38,163 nucleotides of DNA, from assembly GCA_012799135.1 (NCBI GenBank), contig JAAZLW010000061.1, positions 1 to 38,163 of the forward strand, in the 5' to 3' direction. The translations under genes and the position numbers were made by a program. Below are positions 1-7,657 of this stretch, one piece after another (position 1 is the first letter of the stretch; every line of letters begins with the position of its first letter). A model generated the notes under the pieces. That model was given only the letters and a program-made list of their open reading frames with translations. It searched no databases and was not told the DNA's origin. The stretch comes from Bacillota bacterium. GTDB taxonomy: Bacteria > Bacillota > Limnochordia > DTU087.

Positions 1-2
1 CC

Positions 3-230
3 GCCGCCGGTTTACCCATGGGGTTAGGTGCTTTTCTTGGTGCGATTGTGGGCGCGGTTTCGCCTTTAACCCTGGCCATATCTCTAGGCTTTGCTGCGGG
101 AGCCATGCTCTATATTGTTTTCGATGAGCTGATCCCAGAAGCGCAGTTACACGCGGAGGGTCACAGTGGAACCTTTGGCGCTGTTATGGGGGTCCTTGCC
201 GGGATGGCACTATTATCCTATTTGGGATAG
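3..230 (+). CDS. ZIP family metal transporter, C-terminal part
   Basis: This is the last 75 or so residues of a gene that begins before the window; the reading frame is open back to base 3, so the ATG at 18 is probably internal. It shows two hydrophobic glycine/alanine-rich helices around the segment FDELIPEAQLHAEGHSG, then a last helix ending LLSYLG. A helix carrying DELIPE-type acidic residues followed by a His-containing loop is typical of the C-terminal metal-path helices of ZIP (ZupT/GufA-like) transporters, which carry zinc, iron or manganese across the inner membrane. The substrate cannot be told from this piece. It converges on the PTS-type gene downstream, with a hairpin between them. 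Confidence 0.75.
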   Translation, partial: AAGLPMGLGAFLGAIVGAVSPLTLAISLGFAAGAMLYIVFDELIPEAQLHAEGHSGTFGAVMGVLAGMALLSYLG

Positions 231-265
231 GGCGAAACACCCAGAGGTGAACAAACAAGGGAAAC

Positions 266-293
266 ACACCGGGGCTACCTGGCCCTAGGGTGT
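266..293. terminator. Hairpin between convergent genes, probable bidirectional terminator
   Basis: ACACC (266-270) pairs with GGTGT (289-293), and GGGC (272-275) pairs with GCCC (282-285). It lies in the 88-base gap between two convergent genes. There is no strong T-run on the plus side, so the call rests on the stem and its position. Confidence 0.45.
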
Positions 294-318
294 CTCCCCT
301 TACAGAGTCAGGTTGCCA

Positions 319-1347
319 TCAAAGGTCTAGTTTCAAATCTCCGTCTTCAATCCATCCCAGCTGTCGCAATGGTATTGCGATTACGTACGTCAACAAGGCC
401 GGCAAGATGAAATGCAAAAGCAGGATCTTGGGCCAGACCCCGGTACCCATGGCAGCGATAGTTCCGATTTGCCCCACCAAGCCACTGGTTCCCATCCCCG
501 CACCGGTGGGGATGTTCTCCATGAAGAATATCCTGGTTGCCAAAGGCCCCAATAGGGCACTGGCTAGGGTAGGGGGAATCCAGATCCGGGGGTTGCGAAT
601 GATGTTAGGGACCTGGAGCATGGATGTGCCTAGCCCTTGGGCCAAGAGTCCCCCTACGCCGTTTTCCTTGTAACTCATTACTGCGAATCCGATCATCTGG
701 GCTGAACAGCCCACGGTGGCGGCCCCGCCCGCTAGGCCGCTTAATCCCAGACTGATAGCTATGGCAGCACTACTGATGGGCAAGGTCAGAATCATCCCCA
801 TGAGAGTAGATACGATGATCCCCATGGGAATAGGATGTAGCATGGTTGCTTCGTTAATGATGGCACCAAGGGTACGCATCAGCAAGGATACTGCGGGCCC
901 GATTTGCTCACCGACTAGCCCCCCCACCAAGATAGTAGCCACAGGTACCAAGATTATGTCGAGCTTAGTCTTCCCGGTCACCCGCTTGCCTACCTCAGCT
1001 GCCGCTAAAGCTGCCACTAACGCGCCAACCGGCTCACCGACCTTGATCACAGATGGGGCTCCTGGGACAAGACTAATAGTACCTGCTCCTAAAGCTCCCG
1101 CTACTGCTGAGGCATAAAGGACTAAGGGAGGAGCTTTGATCCCACCGGCAACGGCGATTCCAATTGCCGGCCCCATCATTAGCTTAGCAAACTGCCCGAA
1201 CCGCACCACAAAGTCTATCCTGAGGAGGTCGCCAACCTGTTCGAGGATGACGCCCACGATTAATGAGGCAAACAATCCCAGAGCCATGGAGTTAAGTACA
1301 TTGGCCGCATATGATACAGGCTTTTTGGAACTATACCTTTCTGTCAT
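319..1347 (-). CDS. PTS_EIIC_2 family membrane protein (PTS sugar transporter IIC-like)
   Basis: 342 residues, almost entirely hydrophobic, with about 8-10 membrane segments and many Gly/Ala/Pro-rich turns. The opening (MTERYSSKKPVSYAANVLNSM), the later GLFASLIVGVILEQVG and the pattern throughout match the PTS_EIIC_2 family (Pfam PF13303), annotated as PTS transporter subunit IIC. These proteins are distant from the classical sugar EIIC proteins and their substrates are mostly unknown. No EIIA, EIIB, HPr or sugar enzyme gene is next to it, so it may not work as a PTS component at all. It is transcribed away from the aldo/keto reductase gene; the 237-base divergent gap holds a TATAAT at 1550-1555 but no convincing -35 for it. 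Confidence 0.8.
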   Translation of the reverse strand: MTERYSSKKPVSYAANVLNSMALGLFASLIVGVILEQVGDLLRIDFVVRFGQFAKLMMGPAIGIAVAGGIKAPPLVLYASAVAGALGAGTISLVPGAPSVIKVGEPVGALVAALAAAEVGKRVTGKTKLDIILVPVATILVGGLVGEQIGPAVSLLMRTLGAIINEATMLHPIPMGIIVSTLMGMILTLPISSAAIAISLGLSGLAGGAATVGCSAQMIGFAVMSYKENGVGGLLAQGLGTSMLQVPNIIRNPRIWIPPTLASALLGPLATRIFFMENIPTGAGMGTSGLVGQIGTIAAMGTGVWPKILLLHFILPALLTYVIAIPLRQLGWIEDGDLKLDL

Positions 1348-1584
1348 AACCGTTCAGGCCACGGAACTCTGTTGGGGACAGATACATGGCCCTACACCTC
1401 CATCTACCAAGAAGTATTCTCAAACTAGCTGGGATATTCGTAATCTGACCGGGGAAATCCTGCGACGCCACCAGATAATTGATCTAGGCTTGTTCGGAAA
1501 GACTATGGCAAGCGTCACGTACCGTACAGAGGAAACGTCACTATTACCGTATAATATAAGATGTGATACTCGCAATGGGGAGGT

Positions 1585-2715
1585 ATGGTTTTGCAGTACC
1601 GCAAGTTTGGCAATACTGGAGTTCAGATCTCAGCTTTGGGTTTTGGAGCCATGCGCTTACCGGAGATCGAGGAGAAAGGCACCTTTCGGATCGATGAAGA
1701 TCGAGCCCTGCTCACAATCACCCGTGCTTTTGAATTAGGTGTTAATTATATCGATACTGCCTATGGCTATTGCCATGGTAATAGTGAGATAGTAGTAGGG
1801 AAAGCGCTAAAAGGTTGGCGGGATAAGGTGTATCTGTCCACCAAGCTACCTGTCTGGATGGTCAAAGCCAAAGCTGATTACCGTCGATTGCTAGAGGGAC
1901 AATTGCGGAAGCTGGATGTGGACTACATTGATTTTTACCATTTCCATGCCCTTGATCAGGAGCGATTCGAAACCGTGGTACTCAAATACGATCTACTCGA
2001 TGAGGCACAAAAAGCTAAGGATGAAGGCCTCATCAAGCACATCTCCTTTTCTTTCCACGATGACCCTGAGGTTTTGAAGCGATTGGTGGATGTGGGGATT
2101 TTCTCATCCTTGCTCTGCCAGTATAATCTTCTGGATCGGGCCAACGAAGAGGCCATAGCATATGCCCATGCTAAGGGTATGGGAGTGGTAATCATGGGTC
2201 CGGTGGCTGGCGGACGGTTGGCGGCATCATCCAGAACCATTCAGGAACTGTTGGAGGGGCGAGCCGTCAGTACCCCGGAACTGGCATTGCGCTTCGTTTT
2301 GGCTAATAACCATGTGAGCTGCGCTCTTTCCGGGATGAGTAGTGTCGAGATGGTGGAGGAAAACGTGAAGACAGCCTCCCTAAAGACCCATCTAACAGAT
2401 GATGAACTACAAAAAATCAAGATGGCCCTGGTAGAAAACGAACGCCTGGCTGAGCTATATTGTACTGGCTGTGACTACTGCATGCCTTGCCCCAATGACA
2501 TCAATATTCCCCTGAATTTCCGACTAATGAACTACCACCGAGCCTATGGTTTAACCGATTATGCCCGAGGTGAATACCGCAAAATCGGTAGTACAGAACA
2601 GCTAAAGGGCAGGAAAGCAGAAGAATGTGTTGAATGTGGAATATGTGAAGAAAAGTGCCCTCAGAAGATTGCAATTCGCAAGCAGCTGAAAGAGACGGCA
2701 GCAGCATTGGGCTAA
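1585..2715 (+). CDS. Aldo/keto reductase with C-terminal 4Fe-4S ferredoxin-type domain
   Basis: 376 residues. The first 280 or so form an aldo/keto reductase TIM barrel, with the tetrad visible as Asp and Tyr in YIDTAYGY, Lys in LSTKLP and His in FYHFHAL. The C-terminal part carries two cysteine clusters: C293, C296, C299, C302 (CTGCDYCMPC) and C348, C351, C354, C358 (CVECGICEEKC). The second is a classic 4Fe-4S ferredoxin signature, and the first may bind another cluster. This architecture is common in anaerobic Clostridia and Bacteroidia, where the iron-sulfur domain probably passes electrons to or from the barrel; the substrate is unknown. The start is chosen from the GGGGAGG just upstream. 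The gene stands alone and is followed by a terminator. Confidence 0.9.
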   Translation: MVLQYRKFGNTGVQISALGFGAMRLPEIEEKGTFRIDEDRALLTITRAFELGVNYIDTAYGYCHGNSEIVVGKALKGWRDKVYLSTKLPVWMVKAKADYRRLLEGQLRKLDVDYIDFYHFHALDQERFETVVLKYDLLDEAQKAKDEGLIKHISFSFHDDPEVLKRLVDVGIFSSLLCQYNLLDRANEEAIAYAHAKGMGVVIMGPVAGGRLAASSRTIQELLEGRAVSTPELALRFVLANNHVSCALSGMSSVEMVEENVKTASLKTHLTDDELQKIKMALVENERLAELYCTGCDYCMPCPNDINIPLNFRLMNYHRAYGLTDYARGEYRKIGSTEQLKGRKAEECVECGICEEKCPQKIAIRKQLKETAAALG

Positions 2716-2742
2716 CCTACAGACAATCTGGAGTATACGACT

Positions 2743-2769
2743 AGGCGGCGCGCATCGGGCCGCTTTTTT
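2743..2769 (+). terminator. Intrinsic terminator after the aldo/keto reductase
   Basis: GCGGC (2745-2749) pairs with GCCGC (2759-2763), extended by an AG/TT pair of weak pairs, and is followed by six T (2764-2769). It lies 30 bases after the aldo/keto reductase stop. Confidence 0.8.
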
Positions 2770-2941
2770 GGCTGAAGTGAGTAAACAGCGAGTTTACCGA
2801 GCGGTAATTACTATTTAATTAATCAGGAAGGAGCTAGAGATTAGTTATATAATCACATAGAGTGATAGGCTTTGTATCCATACCAAAAACATGATCTGGG
2901 AACGGCATAGCAGGATGGGCAGATCTCAAGGAGGATCAAGT

Positions 2942-4486
2942 ATGCCAGGCCATCCATCACCACTAACGTCAGTGCTGAAAGGGAAAACGGATCTGAAAGC
3001 ATCCAAACAGTTCTGGTCAGTTCTTGCAGCCGGTTTGGGTTTACTTCTAGTTAGGCTATGGCCAATCCAATATGAAGGGGTGTGGGCAACAGAATATGGT
3101 GGTTGGCAACACTTAGTGCTGGAGTCTCTTACTGTCAGTATGGCCTTCCGCGTGTTCTATATCGGGTGGCATGTCGGCATAAGAAGACAAACACTGCGGG
3201 GTTTGACTTATAGCGTCACTTTCCTGTCGATTGGAGTTTTGGGTCTCTTGCATATGCTCTCTCTACCTAATATGCCCTCCTTTATCACCCCCAACAGTCT
3301 CAATAAAGCAGTGTTGTTCAGCTACACATCACATCTGGTCAGTAGTATTTGTTTACTTCGTGCTTCGTTTTTGCCGGTTAGACGGATAAGCCGTCTAACT
3401 CGCACTTGTTATCTAGCAGCTAGCCTTTTGCTTACCTCACTAGCCACCTTGATTATCCTAGTTTACGAAAACTACCTTCCCCAAGTCTTCGTTGGGTCAA
3501 AGCCGGTACGAAGAACCACCACACTGATCGCATTAGTTGCCGCCGGGTTGTCACTCTTGTTATTCGTGCGTTTTAATGTTACATATAGAAAAGCCCACAA
3601 GGAAAGCTATCGATATATTAAGGCGGGGGGTGGTATGTGGGTCTTGAGCCAAGTGAGTTTTCTTTGTCTCGGCAATGGATTCCATACCTACAATCTCATT
3701 GGTCATATCTACAGAGCGGTAGCCTATGGGTACATATGCCACGGGGTATTGTCACTGACTGTGCAGCGCCCATATGATGCGCTAGATCGGGCCCGAGAGC
3801 AGCTCCGTCGGACTCGGCAATATCGTACTTTGGGGCGGATAGTGGGACGTCTCGCTCATGAGCTGAAGAACCCCTTGGCCGCTATTCGGGCCTCAGCCCA
3901 GCTCTCCACTATCCTCGATGACCAGACTGAGCGGGGAAGAGTCAACCAACGGATTCAAGCAGAGGTGGATCGGCTTAGCGACCTCATTACTATGACCCTG
4001 GAGGTTGGCTGGGAGAGGCGGCAGATTTGGGATCTTGTCCATCTGGATCAGATCGCGGAGGAAGTGTGTTCGCTTTGGGAAGCAGAATTGCGCATACTAA
4101 GTATTACGAGCAAGGTATGTGTGCAAGATGAGCTTCCGCCCATTCAAGGTAATCCTAAGCTACTGCAGCGGGCCCTGACAAATCTGGTACTAAACGCAGT
4201 AGAGGCCATGCCGGGGGGAGGAGAGCTAGGCATTTCGATTTACCAAGAGGCAGAGGGGTCATCCATTAGGGTGGAAATATCAGATACCGGGCCAGGAATT
4301 CCTGATGAGCTGAGAGACCGGCTTTTCCGGGAATTTACTACAACAAAACCTCACGGAACGGGAATGGGACTCATGATTACACACCAGATTATAACTGAGA
4401 TCCATCGGGGGCAGATCTGGTTTAGTACTGTCCTAGGAGAAGGTACCAGCTTTTTCATAAGGTTGCCGGTGACCCAGACAAAGTAG
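2942..4486 (+). CDS. Membrane sensor histidine kinase, MASE3-like sensor
   Basis: 514 residues from the chosen start. Residues 20-275 are hydrophobic with about seven membrane helices; the spacing and the FLSIGVLGLLHMLSLPNMP segment resemble the MASE3 sensor domain (Pfam PF17159). The HisKA domain has the phospho-acceptor H306 in RLAHELKNPLAA. The ATPase domain follows with the N box (N414, N418 in TNLVLNAVEAMP), the G1 box (D448 in DTGPGIP) and the G2 box GTGMGL, so it should be catalytically competent. The ATG at 2942 is preferred because AAGGAGG lies just upstream (about 2928-2934); an earlier in-frame ATG at 2891 has no ribosome site. No response regulator gene is adjacent, so it is an orphan kinase here. 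The signal is not known. Confidence 0.88.
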   Translation: MPGHPSPLTSVLKGKTDLKASKQFWSVLAAGLGLLLVRLWPIQYEGVWATEYGGWQHLVLESLTVSMAFRVFYIGWHVGIRRQTLRGLTYSVTFLSIGVLGLLHMLSLPNMPSFITPNSLNKAVLFSYTSHLVSSICLLRASFLPVRRISRLTRTCYLAASLLLTSLATLIILVYENYLPQVFVGSKPVRRTTTLIALVAAGLSLLLFVRFNVTYRKAHKESYRYIKAGGGMWVLSQVSFLCLGNGFHTYNLIGHIYRAVAYGYICHGVLSLTVQRPYDALDRAREQLRRTRQYRTLGRIVGRLAHELKNPLAAIRASAQLSTILDDQTERGRVNQRIQAEVDRLSDLITMTLEVGWERRQIWDLVHLDQIAEEVCSLWEAELRILSITSKVCVQDELPPIQGNPKLLQRALTNLVLNAVEAMPGGGELGISIYQEAEGSSIRVEISDTGPGIPDELRDRLFREFTTTKPHGTGMGLMITHQIITEIHRGQIWFSTVLGEGTSFFIRLPVTQTK

Positions 4487-4501
4487 CAGACACCTGCAGG
4501 G

Positions 4502-4530
4502 TTGACTTATGGAGAACCGATCTAGGATAT
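4502..4530 (+). promoter_or_regulatory. Possible promoter for the nitroreductase gene
   Basis: TTGACT (4502-4507) is a good -35 box, but the hexamer 17 bases later (GGATAT, 4525-4530) is only a partial match to TATAAT. It is the best candidate in the 113-base gap after the kinase. Confidence 0.3.
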
Positions 4531-4599
4531 GAATATTAGTATAGAAAGGCACTTTGGATTCTCTTAAGTATAGATGGATTGGGAATGGAGGTCGTTGCG

Positions 4600-5130
4600 A
4601 TGACAAAAGACATTGCTGATGCAATTAGAGATCGGCGGAGTATCAGGCGTTTTACCTCTAGGGAGATACCCGGTGCCACACTCTCCCGATTATTGGAAGC
4701 AGCTTGTATGGCACCAAGCGCGGGGAATCGGCAGCCCTGGTTTTTCTATGTGGTAAGAAATCCAGATATCCGCCAGGACTTGGCCAAGGCTGCTTTTGGC
4801 CAAAGCTTCCTAGCAGAAGCACCGGTGAATATCGTCGTATGTGCCAAGCCGGAACGGAGTTCCGCTCGTTACGGTGAGCGGGGGGCAAAGCTTTATTGCC
4901 TCCAGGACACGGCTGCGGCTGTCCAGAATTTGCTGCTCATGGCAGAAGGACTCGGCCTGGCTACGTGTTGGGTCGGAGCCTTTGATGAACAGGAGGTCAG
5001 TCGAGCCCTTGACATACCAAAGGCGCGTAGACCGGTGGCGATTATCCCAGTAGGCTACAGCAATCTGGCCAGACCGCCGGAATCCCCTACCCGTCGAGCC
5101 CTCACCGAGGTTGCGAAGATGGTGGATTAG
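4600..5130 (+). CDS. Nitroreductase family protein (FMN-dependent)
   Basis: 176 residues, a normal length for a short nitroreductase. The N-terminal DRRSIRRFTSREI is the FMN phosphate-binding segment, PSAGNRQPW follows, and EGLGLATCWVGAFDEQEV is the conserved second flavin contact. Members use NAD(P)H to reduce nitroaromatics, quinones or flavins; the natural substrate of this subgroup is unknown. The ATG at 4600 is chosen because GGAGGT lies at 4587-4592; a TTG at 4579 would put the ribosome site inside the gene. It is a single gene between the kinase and the methyltransferase unit, separated by about 100 bases on each side. Confidence 0.92.
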   Translation: MTKDIADAIRDRRSIRRFTSREIPGATLSRLLEAACMAPSAGNRQPWFFYVVRNPDIRQDLAKAAFGQSFLAEAPVNIVVCAKPERSSARYGERGAKLYCLQDTAAAVQNLLLMAEGLGLATCWVGAFDEQEVSRALDIPKARRPVAIIPVGYSNLARPPESPTRRALTEVAKMVD

Positions 5131-5228
5131 CAAGAACCAACCGAAACTTAGCAAGGATTTCCCAAGGCTCTCACCGTTTTCATGAATAACACTGTATAGC
5201 ACAATAGCTGCATCACTTAGGAGGTTAC

Positions 5229-6596
5229 ATGATGACAGGTAGAGAGTTAGTGCTGGCGGCTCTTCAGCGGCAAGCAACTCCACGGGTGCCTTGGGTCCCT
5301 TTCACTGGGGTACATATTGGCAGTCTCAGGGGAGTCACTGCTCAGGAACTGCTGCAAAGTGCCAGCCTGTTGGTGGCCTGTGGTGAAGAAGCCAACGAGC
5401 GCTATCAACCAGATGGCCAGCCGGTGATTTTCGACCTACAGGTAGAAGCGGAAATTCTCGGCTGTAAGCTGCAGTGGGCCAAGGATGCGCCTCCGGCAGT
5501 TGTATCTCACCCCCTAGCCGCAGGATACGATGGTTTGATGGATTTGCCCAAACCAAGGCCCAAAGATGGGAGGCTACCGGTAATTCTCGATGCCATGCGG
5601 GCTCTTAAACAAAGGATCGGGCATGATACGGCCCTTTACGGGTTGGTGGTAGGGCCTTTCACCCTAGCTCTGCACTTGCGTGGGACTAATCTCTTTCTCG
5701 ACATGTTTGACCAACCGGAGGCAGTGAAGGAATTAATGTATTTTTGCCGCCAGGTGACTGAGGTAATGGCCGATCACTATATCGATGCGGGTATGGATGT
5801 AATCGCGGTAGTAGATCCCATGATCTCACAGATATCAGCTGAGCACTTTCAGCAATTTGTCAGCGGAGATGCCACCCACATCTTTGATTTCATCCGAGGA
5901 AAGAACGCCTACTCGTCCTTCTTCGTCTGTGGCAACGCAACACCGGTACTGGAGGTTATGGCCCAGTGTGGTCCTGATGGTCTTTCAGTAGATGAAAACG
6001 TGGATATGGTCTTTGCAAAAGAGATTGCCGATCGGCATGACATATCCTATGGTGGCAATATTCCCCTTACCACTGTCATGCTGCATGGGGATCAGGCAGA
6101 TAATATGCAGGCAGCTTTGAAGTTAATCGACAGCTGCAGCGGACCGGGCTTTATCCTATCGCCGGGTTGTGACATGCCTTTTAACGTGAGACCGGGAAAC
6201 GTCAGTGCCATCACTCTAGCGGTATTCGATCCAGAGAAAGCCCGGGTTTTCGTACAGACCCATCAGAGGCCCGCGGATTTGGCCGAGACCCAAGTCAAGC
6301 TGCCCGATTATGATCATTTGCCGAGGCCCCTAATCGAAGTGATCACTTTGGATTCTGCGACCTGTCCACCCTGTAAGTACATGGTTGATGCCACTCGGCA
6401 GGTGGCTAAGCTGTTTGCCGGTAAGGTAGACTGGGTGGAATACAAGATTACGGAGAAGGAAAATGTGGTCCGGATGCAGCGCTTGGGAGTTACCAATATC
6501 CCCACTATTGTGATCAATGGCAATCCGACTTTTGTTTCCTGCATTCCCGATCTATCTACTTACAAACGGGAAATCGAAAAGGTGCTGCAATCATGA
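5229..6596 (+). CDS. UROD/MtaA-type methyltransferase fused to a thioredoxin-like domain
   Basis: 455 residues. Residues 1-345 form a uroporphyrinogen decarboxylase-superfamily barrel. It is closer to the corrinoid-dependent methyltransferases (MtaA, CmuA) than to HemE, and no heme genes are nearby. MtaA-type enzymes bind zinc with His-X-Cys and a distant Cys. Here C234 (FFVCGNATP) and C314 (LSPGCDMP) are present, but the His position is F232. Residues 365-455 form a thioredoxin/glutaredoxin-like domain with C379-P-P-C382 and a cis-Pro loop (NIPTIVINGN). AGGAGG sits just before two ATG codons (5229, 5232). The stop overlaps the start of the CobW gene by ATGA, so the two are translationally coupled. 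A role in methyl transfer to or from a thiol is inferred; the methyl donor is unknown. Confidence 0.85.
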   Translation: MMTGRELVLAALQRQATPRVPWVPFTGVHIGSLRGVTAQELLQSASLLVACGEEANERYQPDGQPVIFDLQVEAEILGCKLQWAKDAPPAVVSHPLAAGYDGLMDLPKPRPKDGRLPVILDAMRALKQRIGHDTALYGLVVGPFTLALHLRGTNLFLDMFDQPEAVKELMYFCRQVTEVMADHYIDAGMDVIAVVDPMISQISAEHFQQFVSGDATHIFDFIRGKNAYSSFFVCGNATPVLEVMAQCGPDGLSVDENVDMVFAKEIADRHDISYGGNIPLTTVMLHGDQADNMQAALKLIDSCSGPGFILSPGCDMPFNVRPGNVSAITLAVFDPEKARVFVQTHQRPADLAETQVKLPDYDHLPRPLIEVITLDSATCPPCKYMVDATRQVAKLFAGKVDWVEYKITEKENVVRMQRLGVTNIPTIVINGNPTFVSCIPDLSTYKREIEKVLQS

Positions 6597-7486
6597 TCAA
6601 TGTTATTTTGCTGACCGGCTTCCTCGGCAGTGGCAAGACAACATGCCTAAATCAGCTTCTACCCAGGCTAGCCCGGGCCAATAAGCGGGTAGCAGTGGTG
6701 ATGAATGAGTTCGGTAGTGTAGGTGTTGATGGTAAGTTAATCGATGGTGTGGTTCGGCCGGTGGAGCTGCAGAATGGTTCTATTTTCTGTGTTTGTATCA
6801 GAGACAACTTTCTGGCGGCCATGGCCAAACTAGCTGAGGAGCTGAAGCCGGAAATCGTGGTGATCGAAGCTACCGGCGTGGCAGATCCTTTTGAGATGGG
6901 AGACTTTCTAGCCTACCCGGGTCTACTGGGTATTTATCGGTTGTATCGGACAGTGACATTGATCGATGCCATTAATTTCCCAAAAGTGATTCAGACTCTG
7001 CGGGCGGCCCGGGCTCAGGCTGAGGCCGCTGATGTTTTCGTGATCACCAAGACCGACTTGGTTGATTGGGAGGGGTCAGTGGATCTAGGTAATCTCCTGG
7101 TGCAGCTCAATCCCACTGCTTTACAGATAGTAGCTCCTTTCTGCCGGTTGTCTGGCACCGAGTGGGAGCTTGTGCTGGGACTCACGCAGGCAGTAGCAGC
7201 GGGCAGGCAGTATTCTGTTAGGCAGCCCGCCCGGGATCCGATAGTGTCTGTCACCTTATCAATCGGCCCCTTTGCCGATATTACTTCTGCCCGGGAGGCA
7301 ATAGCCAGGGCCTTGCCCCCCAATACGCTGAGGGCCAAAGGTTTTATTGATATCAGCGGTAGACCGCACTTATTTCAATATACCATGGGGAAGGCTGAGG
7401 TAACGGATGTCAACGGTAGGGTGGAAAAGACGGGGCAGTTAGTTGTCATTGGGCTAAACCTTCGGCGTGACCAGATTCCGCTATGA
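6593..7486 (+). CDS. CobW/COG0523-type GTPase, probable metallochaperone
   Basis: 297 residues. The P-loop GFLGSGKTT is at 9-17, the Walker B region is IVVIEATGVADP, and TKTD gives guanine specificity. The family normally has a CxCC metal site; here the equivalent is F-C66-V-C68-I, so the third cysteine is missing. The C-terminal CobW domain (about 205-295) is present. COG0523 proteins hand metals (Zn, Co, Fe) to target enzymes in a GTP-dependent way. Because this gene overlaps the UROD-thioredoxin gene by four bases, the likely client is that protein, whose fold family needs zinc, or its corrinoid partner. That pairing is an inference from gene order. Confidence 0.88.
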   Translation: MINVILLTGFLGSGKTTCLNQLLPRLARANKRVAVVMNEFGSVGVDGKLIDGVVRPVELQNGSIFCVCIRDNFLAAMAKLAEELKPEIVVIEATGVADPFEMGDFLAYPGLLGIYRLYRTVTLIDAINFPKVIQTLRAARAQAEAADVFVITKTDLVDWEGSVDLGNLLVQLNPTALQIVAPFCRLSGTEWELVLGLTQAVAAGRQYSVRQPARDPIVSVTLSIGPFADITSAREAIARALPPNTLRAKGFIDISGRPHLFQYTMGKAEVTDVNGRVEKTGQLVVIGLNLRRDQIPL

Positions 7487-7574
7487 GTTCCGGCTATCAC
7501 CTGAGTTGGGCGATGCTTAGGCCATACCTGGAGGGAAGCCCATCTGGGTATCGGGATGGGTTTTCCGATTAGCA

Positions 7575-7603
7575 GGGACAAGCAGATACACTTCTGCTAT
7601 AAT
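7575..7603 (+). promoter_or_regulatory. Promoter of the nicotinate phosphoribosyltransferase gene with inverted repeat in the spacer
   Basis: A perfect TATAAT (7598-7603) lies 17 bases from GGGACA (7575-7580, 4 of 6 matches to TTGACA). Between them is an inverted repeat, AGCAGA (7581-7586) and TCTGCT (7593-7598), whose right arm touches the -10 box. A repressor bound there would block transcription. NAD genes of Bacillota are often under NiaR or NrtR, but this site cannot be assigned to either by eye. Confidence 0.55.
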
Positions 7604-7657
7604 GTCTATGGCGGGTTTGCATGCAGTGGGTTTAGATATAGCCGGGGAGGTAAAAGA

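Noticed and set aside
716-1117. Open frames on the plus strand across the PTS-type gene
   Set aside because: They are antisense shadows of a clear membrane protein and have repetitive proline/alanine content without family signals.
1550-1555. TATAAT as promoter of the aldo/keto reductase gene
   Set aside because: The -10 is perfect but the hexamers 16-18 bases upstream do not resemble TTGACA and there is no extended TG.
5229-6596. HemE, uroporphyrinogen decarboxylase of heme synthesis
   Set aside because: The zinc-type cysteines, the thioredoxin fusion, the CobW partner and the absence of heme genes point to the methyltransferase branch of the superfamily.
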